Below, in pieces: positions 1 through 6,525 of a stretch of DNA of 9,544 nucleotides; the stretch's first letter is position 1, and each line of letters begins with the position of its first letter. Position numbers and translations under genes: made by a program. Source of the stretch: Fumia sp045645505 (GTDB lineage: Bacteria; Bacillota; Clostridia; Oscillospirales; Ruminococcaceae); NCBI GenBank assembly GCA_045645505.1, contig JAZRIW010000017.1, positions 1-9,544 of the forward strand. Direction: 5' to 3'. The notes below the pieces were generated by a model that saw only the letters and a list, made by a program, of their open reading frames with translations, was not told the origin of the DNA and made no database searches.

Positions 1-9
1 GGCATACTA

Positions 10-38
10 TTGATTTTTTCGAAATAAAATGATATAAT
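10..38 (+). promoter_or_regulatory. Sigma-A promoter of the SPFH gene
   Basis: A -35 box TTGATT at 10-15 and a -10 box TATAAT at 33-38 are separated by exactly 17 bp. A TG at 30-31 gives an extended -10. The start codon lies 30 bp beyond the -10, so the leader would be about 25 nt. This suggests the SPFH gene begins its own transcript and is not read only from genes left of the window. Identified by eye, no expression evidence. Confidence 0.7.
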
Positions 39-68
39 ATTTTTATACAAATTAAAGGAGATGTTGTT

Positions 69-977
69 ATGGTTGTAATTATAATAGTTATTATTTTATT
101 ATTTATTGTTGTTCCAAATATAAGAATTGTTCCGCAAACTTATGAATATGTTATAGAACTCCTTGGCAGATATAAGACTACCTGGGCGGCAGGACTTCAT
201 ATTAAAATTCCTTTTATTGAACGAATTGCAAAAAAAGTTACTTTAAAGGAACAGGTTTTGGATTCTCCGCCACAGCCTGTTATTACAAAAGACAATGTAA
301 CAATGCAAATTGATACAGTTATATATTATGCGATATATGATTCCAAGTTATATGCATATGGCGCTGTAAATCCAATATCCGCGTTATCTAATCTTGCAGC
401 TACTACTTTGCGTAATATTGTAGGTGAATTGGAACTCGATGGTACTTTGACTTCAAGAGATACTATAAATGCAAAGATGACTTCAATTCTTGATGATGCT
501 ACTGATAAATGGGGTATCAAGGTTAACAGAGTTGAACTTAAAAATATTATTCCACCTTCTGAAATTCAGAATGCTATGGAAAAACAAATGAAGGCGGAAC
601 GTGATCGACGTGAAACTTTACTTCAGGCAGAAGGTCATAAGGCTGCTGCTATTACTCGTGCTGAGGGTGACAAGCAAGCGATGATTTTAGCTGCTGAAGG
701 TGAAAGAGATGCGAGAATTGCCAGAGCAGAGGGTGAGGCAAAGGCTATATTCTTATCCAAGAAAGCGGAGGCTGATGGTTTAAGAGAACTTAAAAATGCT
801 GCGGCGGATGGTGCTGTTTTGGAAATAAAGAAATATGAGGCTTTAGTGGCATTAGCTAATGGTAAAGCTTCAAAGATCATAATTCCTACTGATGCGGTAG
901 AAGCTACAAAAAATAATGTTTTGCTTGCTGAGACAGCAGGAATAGGTGATGTTACAATGCCGGCTGATAAATCTTAG
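69..977 (+). CDS. SPFH/Band 7 (stomatin-like) membrane protein
   Basis: This 302-residue protein belongs to the SPFH (stomatin/prohibitin/flotillin/HflK) superfamily, closest in build to bacterial slipins and QmcA. Members anchor in the cytoplasmic membrane by an N-terminal helix, oligomerise, and scaffold membrane domains or proteases. Visible here are one very hydrophobic segment at residues 2-15, a Band 7 domain at roughly 17-175 (VPQTYEYVIELLGRY near its start), then a charged Ala/Glu-rich helix. In that helix AEG recurs at residues 187, 198, 209 and 220, an exact 11-residue period typical of the coiled-coil stalk of this family. AAAGGAG at 54-60 lies 8 nt before the ATG and decides this start over the out-of-frame ATG at 61. 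NfeD is the usual partner of such proteins; none is visible downstream, and the upstream side is outside the window. The family assignment is secure, the cellular role is not. Confidence 0.93.
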   Translation: MVVIIIVIILLFIVVPNIRIVPQTYEYVIELLGRYKTTWAAGLHIKIPFIERIAKKVTLKEQVLDSPPQPVITKDNVTMQIDTVIYYAIYDSKLYAYGAVNPISALSNLAATTLRNIVGELELDGTLTSRDTINAKMTSILDDATDKWGIKVNRVELKNIIPPSEIQNAMEKQMKAERDRRETLLQAEGHKAAAITRAEGDKQAMILAAEGERDARIARAEGEAKAIFLSKKAEADGLRELKNAAADGAVLEIKKYEALVALANGKASKIIIPTDAVEATKNNVLLAETAGIGDVTMPADKS

Positions 978-1011
978 GGAGCAAAAAGGTAATATGAAAA
1001 TATAATATTTG

Positions 1012-1045
1012 AATAAAGACTTATTTTAATTGATAAGTCTTTATT
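1012..1045 (+). terminator. AT-rich hairpin, possible terminator after the SPFH gene
   Basis: AATAAAGACTTA at 1012-1023 is exactly complementary to TAAGTCTTTATT at 1034-1045, with one further T-A pair inside. This gives a stem of 12-13 bp with a short loop, followed by TGTATTT. The stem has only two G-C pairs, so termination may be weak and some readthrough into the next gene is likely. Confidence 0.45.
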
Positions 1046-1064
1046 GTATTTAAGAGGAATTAAT

Positions 1065-1907
1065 ATGAAAAAAGTAGTTGATTATTTTATCGTTGTAATT
1101 GGACTTATAATGGTAGCTTTTGCTATAAGCGTTATTATTGCACCAAATTCAATTATTCAGGGCGGCATTTCGGGTTTGTCGCTCATTATACATAGGGTGA
1201 GTGACGGTAAATTAGCCATTTCAATTATAAACTTTGTTATAAACTTGATTCTTATAGTAATCGGAATTAAGATTCTTGGCAAAGAGTTTATAATAAAAAC
1301 TCTTTTATCTGTTGGAGTTTTATCAATTTTTATAGAATTATTTTCATATCTACCCGCCATTACAGATGACAGACTTTTGGCTTCACTTTTTGGCGGTGTG
1401 ATATATGGCATAGGAATAGGACTTACCCTCTTAAAAGGTGCTTCTTCAGGGGGTACTGATATTGTCGGAAGAATTTTTCAGTATTTTGCTCCTCATATAT
1501 CAATAGGGAAGCTTCTTATGGTAATTGATGGACTTGTAATTTTATGCGGTTATATTATTTTTAAAGATGCAAATGTTGTGTTGTATGGAATTATTACTCT
1601 TTTCGTTTCAACTTTTTCTATTGATTATCTTATTAAAAAGGTTAATGTGTCAAAAGTTGCTTTTGTTATTACCGATAAGGGAGAAGAGATTACGAAATAT
1701 CTTATTTCAACATCGGGCAGAGGAGTTACCATGATTGATATAAAGGGTGCTTATACCAAAAGCCAGAAAGTTATGTTGATGTGCGCAATGAAAGAAAAAG
1801 AAATGCCTAAGTTTCAAAAGAAAATTGAAGAAATAGATAAAGAAGCGTTTACTATTTTTTGTGAATCGCAACAAATCATCGGAAACGGATTTTATGTATA
1901 TAAATAA
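1065..1907 (+). CDS. YitT family membrane protein (DUF161 plus DUF2179)
   Basis: A 280-residue integral membrane protein of the YitT family, which is widespread in Firmicutes in several paralogues; its transported substrate or function is not established. The N-terminal half (about residues 7-190) carries five or so hydrophobic segments and the family signature GASSGGTDIVGR near 125-136. The C-terminal part (about 195-280) is a soluble DUF2179 domain, a small regulatory-looking fold, with the conserved stretch SGRGVTMIDIKGAYT near 217-231. The total length is normal for the family. An in-frame TTG at 1044 would add seven residues, but it lies inside the preceding hairpin. AGAGGA at 1053-1058 is placed 6 nt before the ATG at 1065, so I chose that start. 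No clear separate promoter is seen; a TATAAT at 1001-1006 lacks a good -35. Confidence 0.93.
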   Translation: MKKVVDYFIVVIGLIMVAFAISVIIAPNSIIQGGISGLSLIIHRVSDGKLAISIINFVINLILIVIGIKILGKEFIIKTLLSVGVLSIFIELFSYLPAITDDRLLASLFGGVIYGIGIGLTLLKGASSGGTDIVGRIFQYFAPHISIGKLLMVIDGLVILCGYIIFKDANVVLYGIITLFVSTFSIDYLIKKVNVSKVAFVITDKGEEITKYLISTSGRGVTMIDIKGAYTKSQKVMLMCAMKEKEMPKFQKKIEEIDKEAFTIFCESQQIIGNGFYVYK

Positions 1908-1931
1908 AAGATCTTCTTGCAGCCTTTTTAT

Positions 1932-1980
1932 TTATAAAATAAAATCATAATTTTGACAAAACCATAATTTTATTTTATAA
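1932..1980. repeat. 14-bp inverted repeat around the lipoprotein promoter
   Basis: TTATAAAATAAAAT at 1932-1945 is the exact reverse complement of ATTTTATTTTATAA at 1967-1980, with a 21-bp spacer. The repeat encloses the -35 box, and its right arm runs through the spacer into the -10 box. A nearby second dyad pairs 1899-1909, which covers the yitT stop codon, with 1926-1936, and shares bases 1932-1936 with the first. All arms are pure A/T, so this may be an operator, a weak terminator for yitT, or only composition. Confidence 0.4.
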
Positions 1981-1981
1981 T
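1953..1981 (+). promoter_or_regulatory. Perfect-consensus sigma-A promoter of the lipoprotein gene
   Basis: TTGACA at 1953-1958 and TATAAT at 1976-1981 match the housekeeping consensus at all twelve positions with a 17-bp spacer. The leader to the ATG at 2018 would be about 30 nt. Such a promoter is expected to be strong unless repressed, which makes the surrounding inverted repeat worth noting. Confidence 0.8.
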
Positions 1982-2017
1982 TAGATGCGTATTATATAAG
2001 GAAAGGTAATTTACTGT

Positions 2018-2719
2018 ATGAAAAGAACTCTTGCTTTTTTTATTGCAATAATTATGCTGTTTGCATTTTCTTCTTGTGAAAGAGAGTTTGAAAACAGAGA
2101 TTTATATCAATATGACACTTTTTTAAATTCAAAGTGGGGAAGTGATCCGGAAGAGGTTTTTTCGGATCTGGGGCTTATGAAAAATCAAGTGGCAAGACAG
2201 CCTGATAGCGTCAATAAGGAGAATGGATATCCCGAAGGCACATTTTCTTATAAGATTATAAAAAAATCTTCTATGTATGGCACTCCTGTTTCTGTGGAGC
2301 TTTTATTTGCTGACAGTCTTTTTGAAATTCCTTGCCATATAGGGCTATATGCGGTTAAGGTTAATTTTATTGAGAGCTATCCTGATAATTTTGCTGCAAA
2401 TAGTGTTCAATGGGAACCAAGTGATTACAAACTTGATATTGATATTGCGACTGAAGAAATTAACAAACGAATTCTTTATAACACAATTTCCGAGGAGTAT
2501 AAAGATGGGAATTGGTCAGTGAGAAAATGGTCTTGTAAGGCAACTCCCGGGTCTATAGGTGATGAACTTAAAGGGGCACTTGAATCAGTACCCTCAGAAG
2601 GAGGAGTTTCAATAAATGATAAACCTCTTTCAAGTATGGAAGTTTATTATGGAAATAAGGAAGAGTATTCATATATGATATATGAGGGACTTTCGGCTGC
2701 GGTATTAAAAAATATGTAA
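2018..2719 (+). CDS. Lipoprotein of unknown function
   Basis: I do not recognise this 233-residue protein. It starts with a lipoprotein signal peptide: basic MKR, a hydrophobic stretch at residues 5-17, and a lipobox ending FSSC, so Cys20 would be lipidated and the mature protein would sit on the outer face of the cytoplasmic membrane. The mature part is acidic and rich in aromatic residues (for example NSKWGSDPEEVF at 37-48) and has no further membrane segment. Two other cysteines, C106 and C173, could form a disulphide. The motif SKWGSDPEEV resembles short openings of secreted domains that bind cell-wall or protein partners, but I cannot name a family. The start is supported by GGAAAGG at 2000-2006, 11 nt before the ATG. 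The gene is monocistronic, with its own promoter and a strong terminator immediately after it. Confidence 0.85.
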   Translation: MKRTLAFFIAIIMLFAFSSCEREFENRDLYQYDTFLNSKWGSDPEEVFSDLGLMKNQVARQPDSVNKENGYPEGTFSYKIIKKSSMYGTPVSVELLFADSLFEIPCHIGLYAVKVNFIESYPDNFAANSVQWEPSDYKLDIDIATEEINKRILYNTISEEYKDGNWSVRKWSCKATPGSIGDELKGALESVPSEGGVSINDKPLSSMEVYYGNKEEYSYMIYEGLSAAVLKNM

Positions 2720-2722
2720 TAA

Positions 2723-2753
2723 AAAAGGCTGTAACTAATTGTTACAGCCTTTT
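2723..2753. terminator. Bidirectional rho-independent terminator
   Basis: AAAAGGCTGTAAC at 2723-2735 pairs perfectly with GTTACAGCCTTTT at 2741-2753 around a 5-base loop. There is an A-tract on one side and a T-tract on the other, so it serves both the rightward lipoprotein gene and the leftward fucose operon. It begins 3 bp after the lipoprotein stop codon and lies 20 bp beyond the kinase stop codon. Confidence 0.9.
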
Positions 2754-2773
2754 AGTTTATAATTAAGGGAATT

Positions 2774-4123
2774 TTATATCAATTCTTTTGCTTTTTCAAG
2801 GGTTAAATCTTTGTTTAAGAAAATGAATTGAGAAAGGAGATTTCCCATAGCGGTAGCTTCGAAAGGCCCTGCAATGACAGGCTTATTAGTATATTCCTCA
2901 GTTAAAGCATTGAGGTATTTATCCTTACCGCCACCACCGATAATGTTTATTCTGTCGATTTTTTTGCCGGTGATATTTTCAATTCCGATTACAGCTTGTT
3001 TATATGTGTTTGCAAGTGAATGATAAACAGAGCTTAATACATCGGCGATTGGCAAATCGGGTTCATTAAGATAAGTTCTTATTGCCTCAATCATATTGTC
3101 GGGAGCAACAAATTCTTCTGCATTTGGGTTAATGAATTTTTTATAGTTGCTTTCCATAGCCATATGCATCATTTCATCATAGGTATATTTCTTGTCGAGG
3201 TTTCTTCTGATATTCTGGAAAAGCCACATACCCATAATGTTTTCTAAAAATCTGTAACGATAGTTTATGCCACCTTCGTTAGTGAAACCTGCATTTAATG
3301 CATCAGCATTTAAAATCGGCTCTTTATTTTCTGTGCCGATTAAGCTCCAGGTTCCCGAGGAAATATAAATACCGTTATCACCTGCTGAACAAGCTGCAAC
3401 TGCAGATGCAGTATCATGTGAAGGACAGAATACTACTGTTGCATCAAATCCTACAAAGTTTTTCACTTCTTCACTTAATTTACCGATTTCAGTACAGGGC
3501 ATACAAAGTTCGCCAAAAATATTCACATCGATACCAAGTTTTTCAAAAAGCTCGGTGTCATATTTTTTGGTGTTTGCATTAATTAAAGCACCTGTAGTTG
3601 ATATGGTGTATTCGTTTTTAATAACATTTGTGAGTTTAAATGAAAGATATGCAGGAGTATTAAGAAAATATTTTGCTTTATCAAGTCTTTTTGCTTTTTT
3701 ATCGCTATAAAGCTGATAGATTGTGTTGAAGTTCTGAGGTTGAATACCATTTCTTTTATACAATTCTTCTCTTGGAATAATTTCATCAATCTCAGCGGGG
3801 ATATTATTTGTCCTTGAGTCTCTGTAAGAGAAAACAGGCATTATTTCCTTTTTGTTTTCATCTAAAAGGACATAGTCCACACCCCATGTATCAATAGCAA
3901 TTGTTTTGGGTATTTTATCGATTTCTTTACATTTCTTGATTCCGTTTTTAACTTCAGCAACCAAGTTCTCGATATCCCAGACTAAATTTCCGTTTTCGTT
4001 TGTAATGTTATTATCAAATCGATAAATTTCTTCATATTTAAGTTTTCCGTTTTCCAGATAACCTAAAATATGTCGCCCACTTGACGCACCAATGTCTATA
4101 GCTAAACAATAATTAGTTTTCAT
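2774..4123 (-). CDS. rhaB: FGGY sugar kinase of rhamnulokinase type (last gene of fucose operon)
   Basis: This 449-residue ATP-dependent kinase of the FGGY family matches rhamnulokinase (RhaB) rather than typical FucK. Given its operon it probably phosphorylates L-fuculose and possibly L-rhamnulose at C1. Seen in order are the phosphate-1 loop DIGASSGR at residues 10-17, IDTWGVDYVLLD at 77-88, the catalytic Asp237 in PSHDTA, the phosphate-2 motif SSGTWSLIG at 255-263, NEGG at 282-285, and the adenosine-binding IIGGGGKDKYLN at 394-405. The start codon is 2 bp after the fucU stop codon, and AAAGG sits inside the end of fucU, so translation is probably coupled. The protein ends at KELI, about 15-40 residues shorter than usual RhaB proteins. 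After the TAA the same frame continues as NSLNYK, which resembles the missing tail. The symbol reflects the family; the true substrate is inferred. Confidence 0.85.
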   Translation of the reverse strand: MKTNYCLAIDIGASSGRHILGYLENGKLKYEEIYRFDNNITNENGNLVWDIENLVAEVKNGIKKCKEIDKIPKTIAIDTWGVDYVLLDENKKEIMPVFSYRDSRTNNIPAEIDEIIPREELYKRNGIQPQNFNTIYQLYSDKKAKRLDKAKYFLNTPAYLSFKLTNVIKNEYTISTTGALINANTKKYDTELFEKLGIDVNIFGELCMPCTEIGKLSEEVKNFVGFDATVVFCPSHDTASAVAACSAGDNGIYISSGTWSLIGTENKEPILNADALNAGFTNEGGINYRYRFLENIMGMWLFQNIRRNLDKKYTYDEMMHMAMESNYKKFINPNAEEFVAPDNMIEAIRTYLNEPDLPIADVLSSVYHSLANTYKQAVIGIENITGKKIDRINIIGGGGKDKYLNALTEEYTNKPVIAGPFEATAMGNLLSQFIFLNKDLTLEKAKELI

Positions 4124-4125
4124 TA

Positions 4126-4566
4126 TTAAACAACACCTTTTTGTAGAATGATATTTGCATAAATTGCAGTTTCACCTGTTGCGATAATGCAGTATGATTT
4201 TTTAGCTTCTTCATAGAAACTAAAGCGTTCAATAGTTCCGATTGCATCTTTGCCACGACTATCATGACTTGTTATGATTTCTGTATATTTGTCCCAGATG
4301 GAAGTTTTAACTTTTCCGACGTCATTAGGCATAAGTGCCATAAGATTTACAGGCTTTTCAACATAAGTATCAAGCGGGAAAACTTTTAAAATGGCATCTA
4401 ATATTTCAGGTACACCATGGCCATCCATACGGATGACAATGGCGTTTTTACCTATAGATTCAGCGGGAAAATTTCCATCTGCGATAACAATTCGGTCGCT
4501 GTGCCCCATTTCGCACAGAACTTTTAAAAGCTCAGGCGATAATATGGGAGGAATGTTTTTAAGCAT
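4126..4566 (-). CDS. fucU: L-fucose mutarotase (FucU/RbsD family)
   Basis: This cytoplasmic enzyme of 146 residues interconverts the alpha and beta anomers of L-fucose, supplying the form used by the isomerase. The RbsD/FucU fold is recognised from MGHSDRIVIADGNFP at residues 20-34, with His22 and Asp30 in the expected catalytic and binding positions, and from the C-terminal ATGETAIYANIILQKGV. The length agrees with FucU proteins of about 140 residues. An in-frame start at 4611 would add 15 residues but lies inside fucI. AGGAGG at 4574-4579, 7 nt before the ATG at 4566, fixes the start used here. That ribosome binding site overlaps the fucI stop codon (4578-4580), so fucU translation is likely coupled to fucI. 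The kinase gene follows after 2 bp. Confidence 0.93.
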   Translation of the reverse strand: MLKNIPPILSPELLKVLCEMGHSDRIVIADGNFPAESIGKNAIVIRMDGHGVPEILDAILKVFPLDTYVEKPVNLMALMPNDVGKVKTSIWDKYTEIITSHDSRGKDAIGTIERFSFYEEAKKSYCIIATGETAIYANIILQKGVV

Positions 4567-4577
4567 AATGCTACCTC

Positions 4578-6410
4578 CTATTTTTTGAACAATGGGCCAT
4601 AAGTTGCACAAGCTCTGTAGTCAGCACTTTCTTTATCCATGCCAAATGCATTCCATGCGTTGGGACGGAAAATATCATCAAGGGGAACGTTGTGCATTGA
4701 TACAGGAATACGCAACATAGATGCCAAAGTAATAATATCAGCGCCTACGTGTCCGTAGGAAATAGCACCGTGGTTAGCACCCCAGTTGTTCATTACATCA
4801 TAAGCTGTTTTGAAAGGACTTCCTTCCTTTCCGTCGGTACGGGGAGTAAACCAGGTACAAGGCCAGGTGGGGTTGGTTCTTTCCATAAGAGTATTGGAAA
4901 CATCTTCAGGAAGTTTTACTGTCCAACCTTCAGCAATCTGAAGTGTCGGGCCCAAGCCTTTGATGAGGTTTAATCTTATCATTGTAACAGGCATTTCTGC
5001 TTTGGTTGTCCAGCTGCTTGAGAATCCGCCACCACGGAAGTTATCAAAGCCTGCTTCGCACCATACTGTTGCTTTGGTCATCTTTTCAATATCTTCATCT
5101 GTTACATCCCACCATTGTTTCATTGTGGGGTTACCTTTTTCGTCGGTACATTCAGCGCATCCGTCAAGACAAGCAGCACCTGAGTTGATAAGGTGAATAA
5201 TACCGCCGTTTTCTTTAGCTTTTCCTTTAAAGCTATAGCCTGTAACACGTTTTGTAGCTTCGGGAGACCAATATGTACGGACATCTGCAAAAATCTGAGC
5301 TCTGTGTGTGAGAAGCTGTAAAAACAGCATACCAATACCATTAAGCACATCATTTTCAGTTGCAAGAACGCGGGGTTCTTTTTTGCCTGTGAAGTCAAAT
5401 GAGGAGTTTAAGATAGCTTCTGTGTAGTCACCGTTTGGCCAGTGGTCTGTCCATTGACGCTGACCCTGGAAGCCTGCAGCAATAGCATTGTGGCCTACCA
5501 TTTCTTCCTCAAAACCTTCGGGGAGATTTGGATTTCCGTCCATAAGGTCTTTTACGATGCAGTACATTTTAACTGTAAATTCCCATTGTTTTTCTTTTTC
5601 TTCTGCTGTGAATTTAATGCGGTGGTCTTTTCCTAAGAAAGGTACAGTTTCGGGGTTGTCGTCTCTGCCTTCTTTACAATGTTCTTTTGTCCACGCAAGA
5701 GCTTTTTCATATTCCTCGTGGTTATAAATGCCTTCTTCCATTCGACGAAGAATTTCTACTTCATCAACGGATTCAACACGCATACCGAGATAGTCTTCTA
5801 AGAAATTCTGGTCGATGATAGAACCACCGATACCCATACATTGTGAACCAATCTGTAAATATGATTTGCCACGCATAGTAGTTGCAGCAATTGCAGCGCG
5901 ACCAAATCTTAAGAGCTTTTCCTTAACGTCATCGGGGACAACTGTAACGTCACATACATCCTGAACTTCGTGTCCGTAAATTCCGAAAGCGGGGAGACCT
6001 TTTTGCGCGTGAGTTGCCAGTACAGAGGCAAGATAAACAGCACCGGGTCTTTCAGTTCCGTTAAAGCCCCAAACACCTTTGATGGTATATGGATCCATAT
6101 CCATAGTTTCACTACCATAGCACCAACAAGGAGTAACGGTCAATGTAACATCTACACCCTCTTTACGGAATTTGTCTGCACAAGCAGCAGATTCTGTAAC
6201 TCTTCCGATAGTTGTATCAGCAATTACTACTTTGACAGGATCACCATTTGAGTATCTCAAGTTTTTCTCAAAAAGTTCTTTTGCAACCTGGGCCAAAGCC
6301 ATAGTCTGCTCTTCAAGACTTTCGCGAAGTCTCATCGGTCCGCGTCTGGCATCAATAGCAGGGCGGATGCCTATAACAGGGTAAGAATCTACAAATCTTT
6401 TTTCTGACAT
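4578..6410 (-). CDS. fucI: L-fucose isomerase
   Basis: This is the first gene of the operon. It encodes a 610-residue aldose-ketose isomerase that converts L-fucose to L-fuculose; the family also accepts D-arabinose and uses Mn2+. The protein is full length (E. coli FucI has about 590 residues). Conserved blocks include VIADTTIGR at 62-70, PCWCYGSETMDMDP at 94-107, GFQGQRQWTD at 313-322, ATEND at 350-354, FADVRTYWSPEA at 374-385 and GANHGAISYGHVGAD at 544-558. Metal and catalytic residues are most likely Glu352, Asp376 and His547. The Glu-Asp distance of 24 equals that of E. coli Glu337/Asp361. AGGAGG at 6419-6424, 8 nt before the ATG, supports the start. Bases look clearly GC-richer than in the adjoining kinase and regulator genes, possibly from codon bias of a strongly expressed enzyme or separate ancestry. 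Confidence 0.97.
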   Translation of the reverse strand: MSEKRFVDSYPVIGIRPAIDARRGPMRLRESLEEQTMALAQVAKELFEKNLRYSNGDPVKVVIADTTIGRVTESAACADKFRKEGVDVTLTVTPCWCYGSETMDMDPYTIKGVWGFNGTERPGAVYLASVLATHAQKGLPAFGIYGHEVQDVCDVTVVPDDVKEKLLRFGRAAIAATTMRGKSYLQIGSQCMGIGGSIIDQNFLEDYLGMRVESVDEVEILRRMEEGIYNHEEYEKALAWTKEHCKEGRDDNPETVPFLGKDHRIKFTAEEKEKQWEFTVKMYCIVKDLMDGNPNLPEGFEEEMVGHNAIAAGFQGQRQWTDHWPNGDYTEAILNSSFDFTGKKEPRVLATENDVLNGIGMLFLQLLTHRAQIFADVRTYWSPEATKRVTGYSFKGKAKENGGIIHLINSGAACLDGCAECTDEKGNPTMKQWWDVTDEDIEKMTKATVWCEAGFDNFRGGGFSSSWTTKAEMPVTMIRLNLIKGLGPTLQIAEGWTVKLPEDVSNTLMERTNPTWPCTWFTPRTDGKEGSPFKTAYDVMNNWGANHGAISYGHVGADIITLASMLRIPVSMHNVPLDDIFRPNAWNAFGMDKESADYRACATYGPLFKK

Positions 6411-6441
6411 AAATAAAACCTCCTAAAATTTTTATCTTTAA

Positions 6442-6457
6442 TTGTATTATAGTACAA
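6442..6457. promoter_or_regulatory. 16-bp near-palindrome, candidate operator in the fucI-araC intergenic region
   Basis: TTGTATTATAGTACAA has seven of eight symmetric base pairs matching. It covers the leftward -10 box of fucI and contains the -35 box of the regulator gene. TTGTAT recurs at 6476-6481 as part of TTGTATATACG, close to the expected transcription start of the regulator gene. AraC proteins usually bind asymmetric direct repeats, so either the repeated TTGTAT or the palindrome could be the bound element. This is inferred from sequence only. Confidence 0.45.
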
Positions 6458-6470
6458 AATGTGTTATAAT
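6442..6470 (+). promoter_or_regulatory. Rightward promoter of the AraC-family gene
   Basis: TTGTAT at 6442-6447 and TATAAT at 6465-6470 are 17 bp apart, with a TG at 6462-6463 giving an extended -10. The -35 box overlaps the opposing -10 box of fucI. Polymerase should therefore be unable to occupy both promoters at once. The leader is about 50 nt. Confidence 0.65.
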
Positions 6471-6474
6471 GCTT
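6446..6474 (-). promoter_or_regulatory. Leftward promoter of the fucI-fucU-kinase operon
   Basis: On the minus strand a consensus TATAAT occupies 6451-6446. At 16-18 bp spacing there is no acceptable -35 box: the 17-bp position (6474-6469) reads AAGCAT. A good -10 with a missing -35 is the usual picture of an activator-dependent promoter and fits control by the adjacent AraC-family protein. The start site would be near 6439, giving a leader of about 29 nt. Confidence 0.5.
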
Positions 6475-6525
6475 GTTGTATATACGCAGATTTTTATAAT
6501 TATTTTCGCTTTTCGAGGTGATTTT

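Noticed and set aside
4960..5727. Several plus-strand open frames inside fucI
   Set aside because: fucI is intact with all conserved blocks; these are antisense shadows of its codon pattern without start signals.
6442..6525. Extended N-terminus of the AraC-family regulator
   Set aside because: The start would lie on the -35 box of its own promoter; GAGG at 6515-6518 supports the ATG at 6526.
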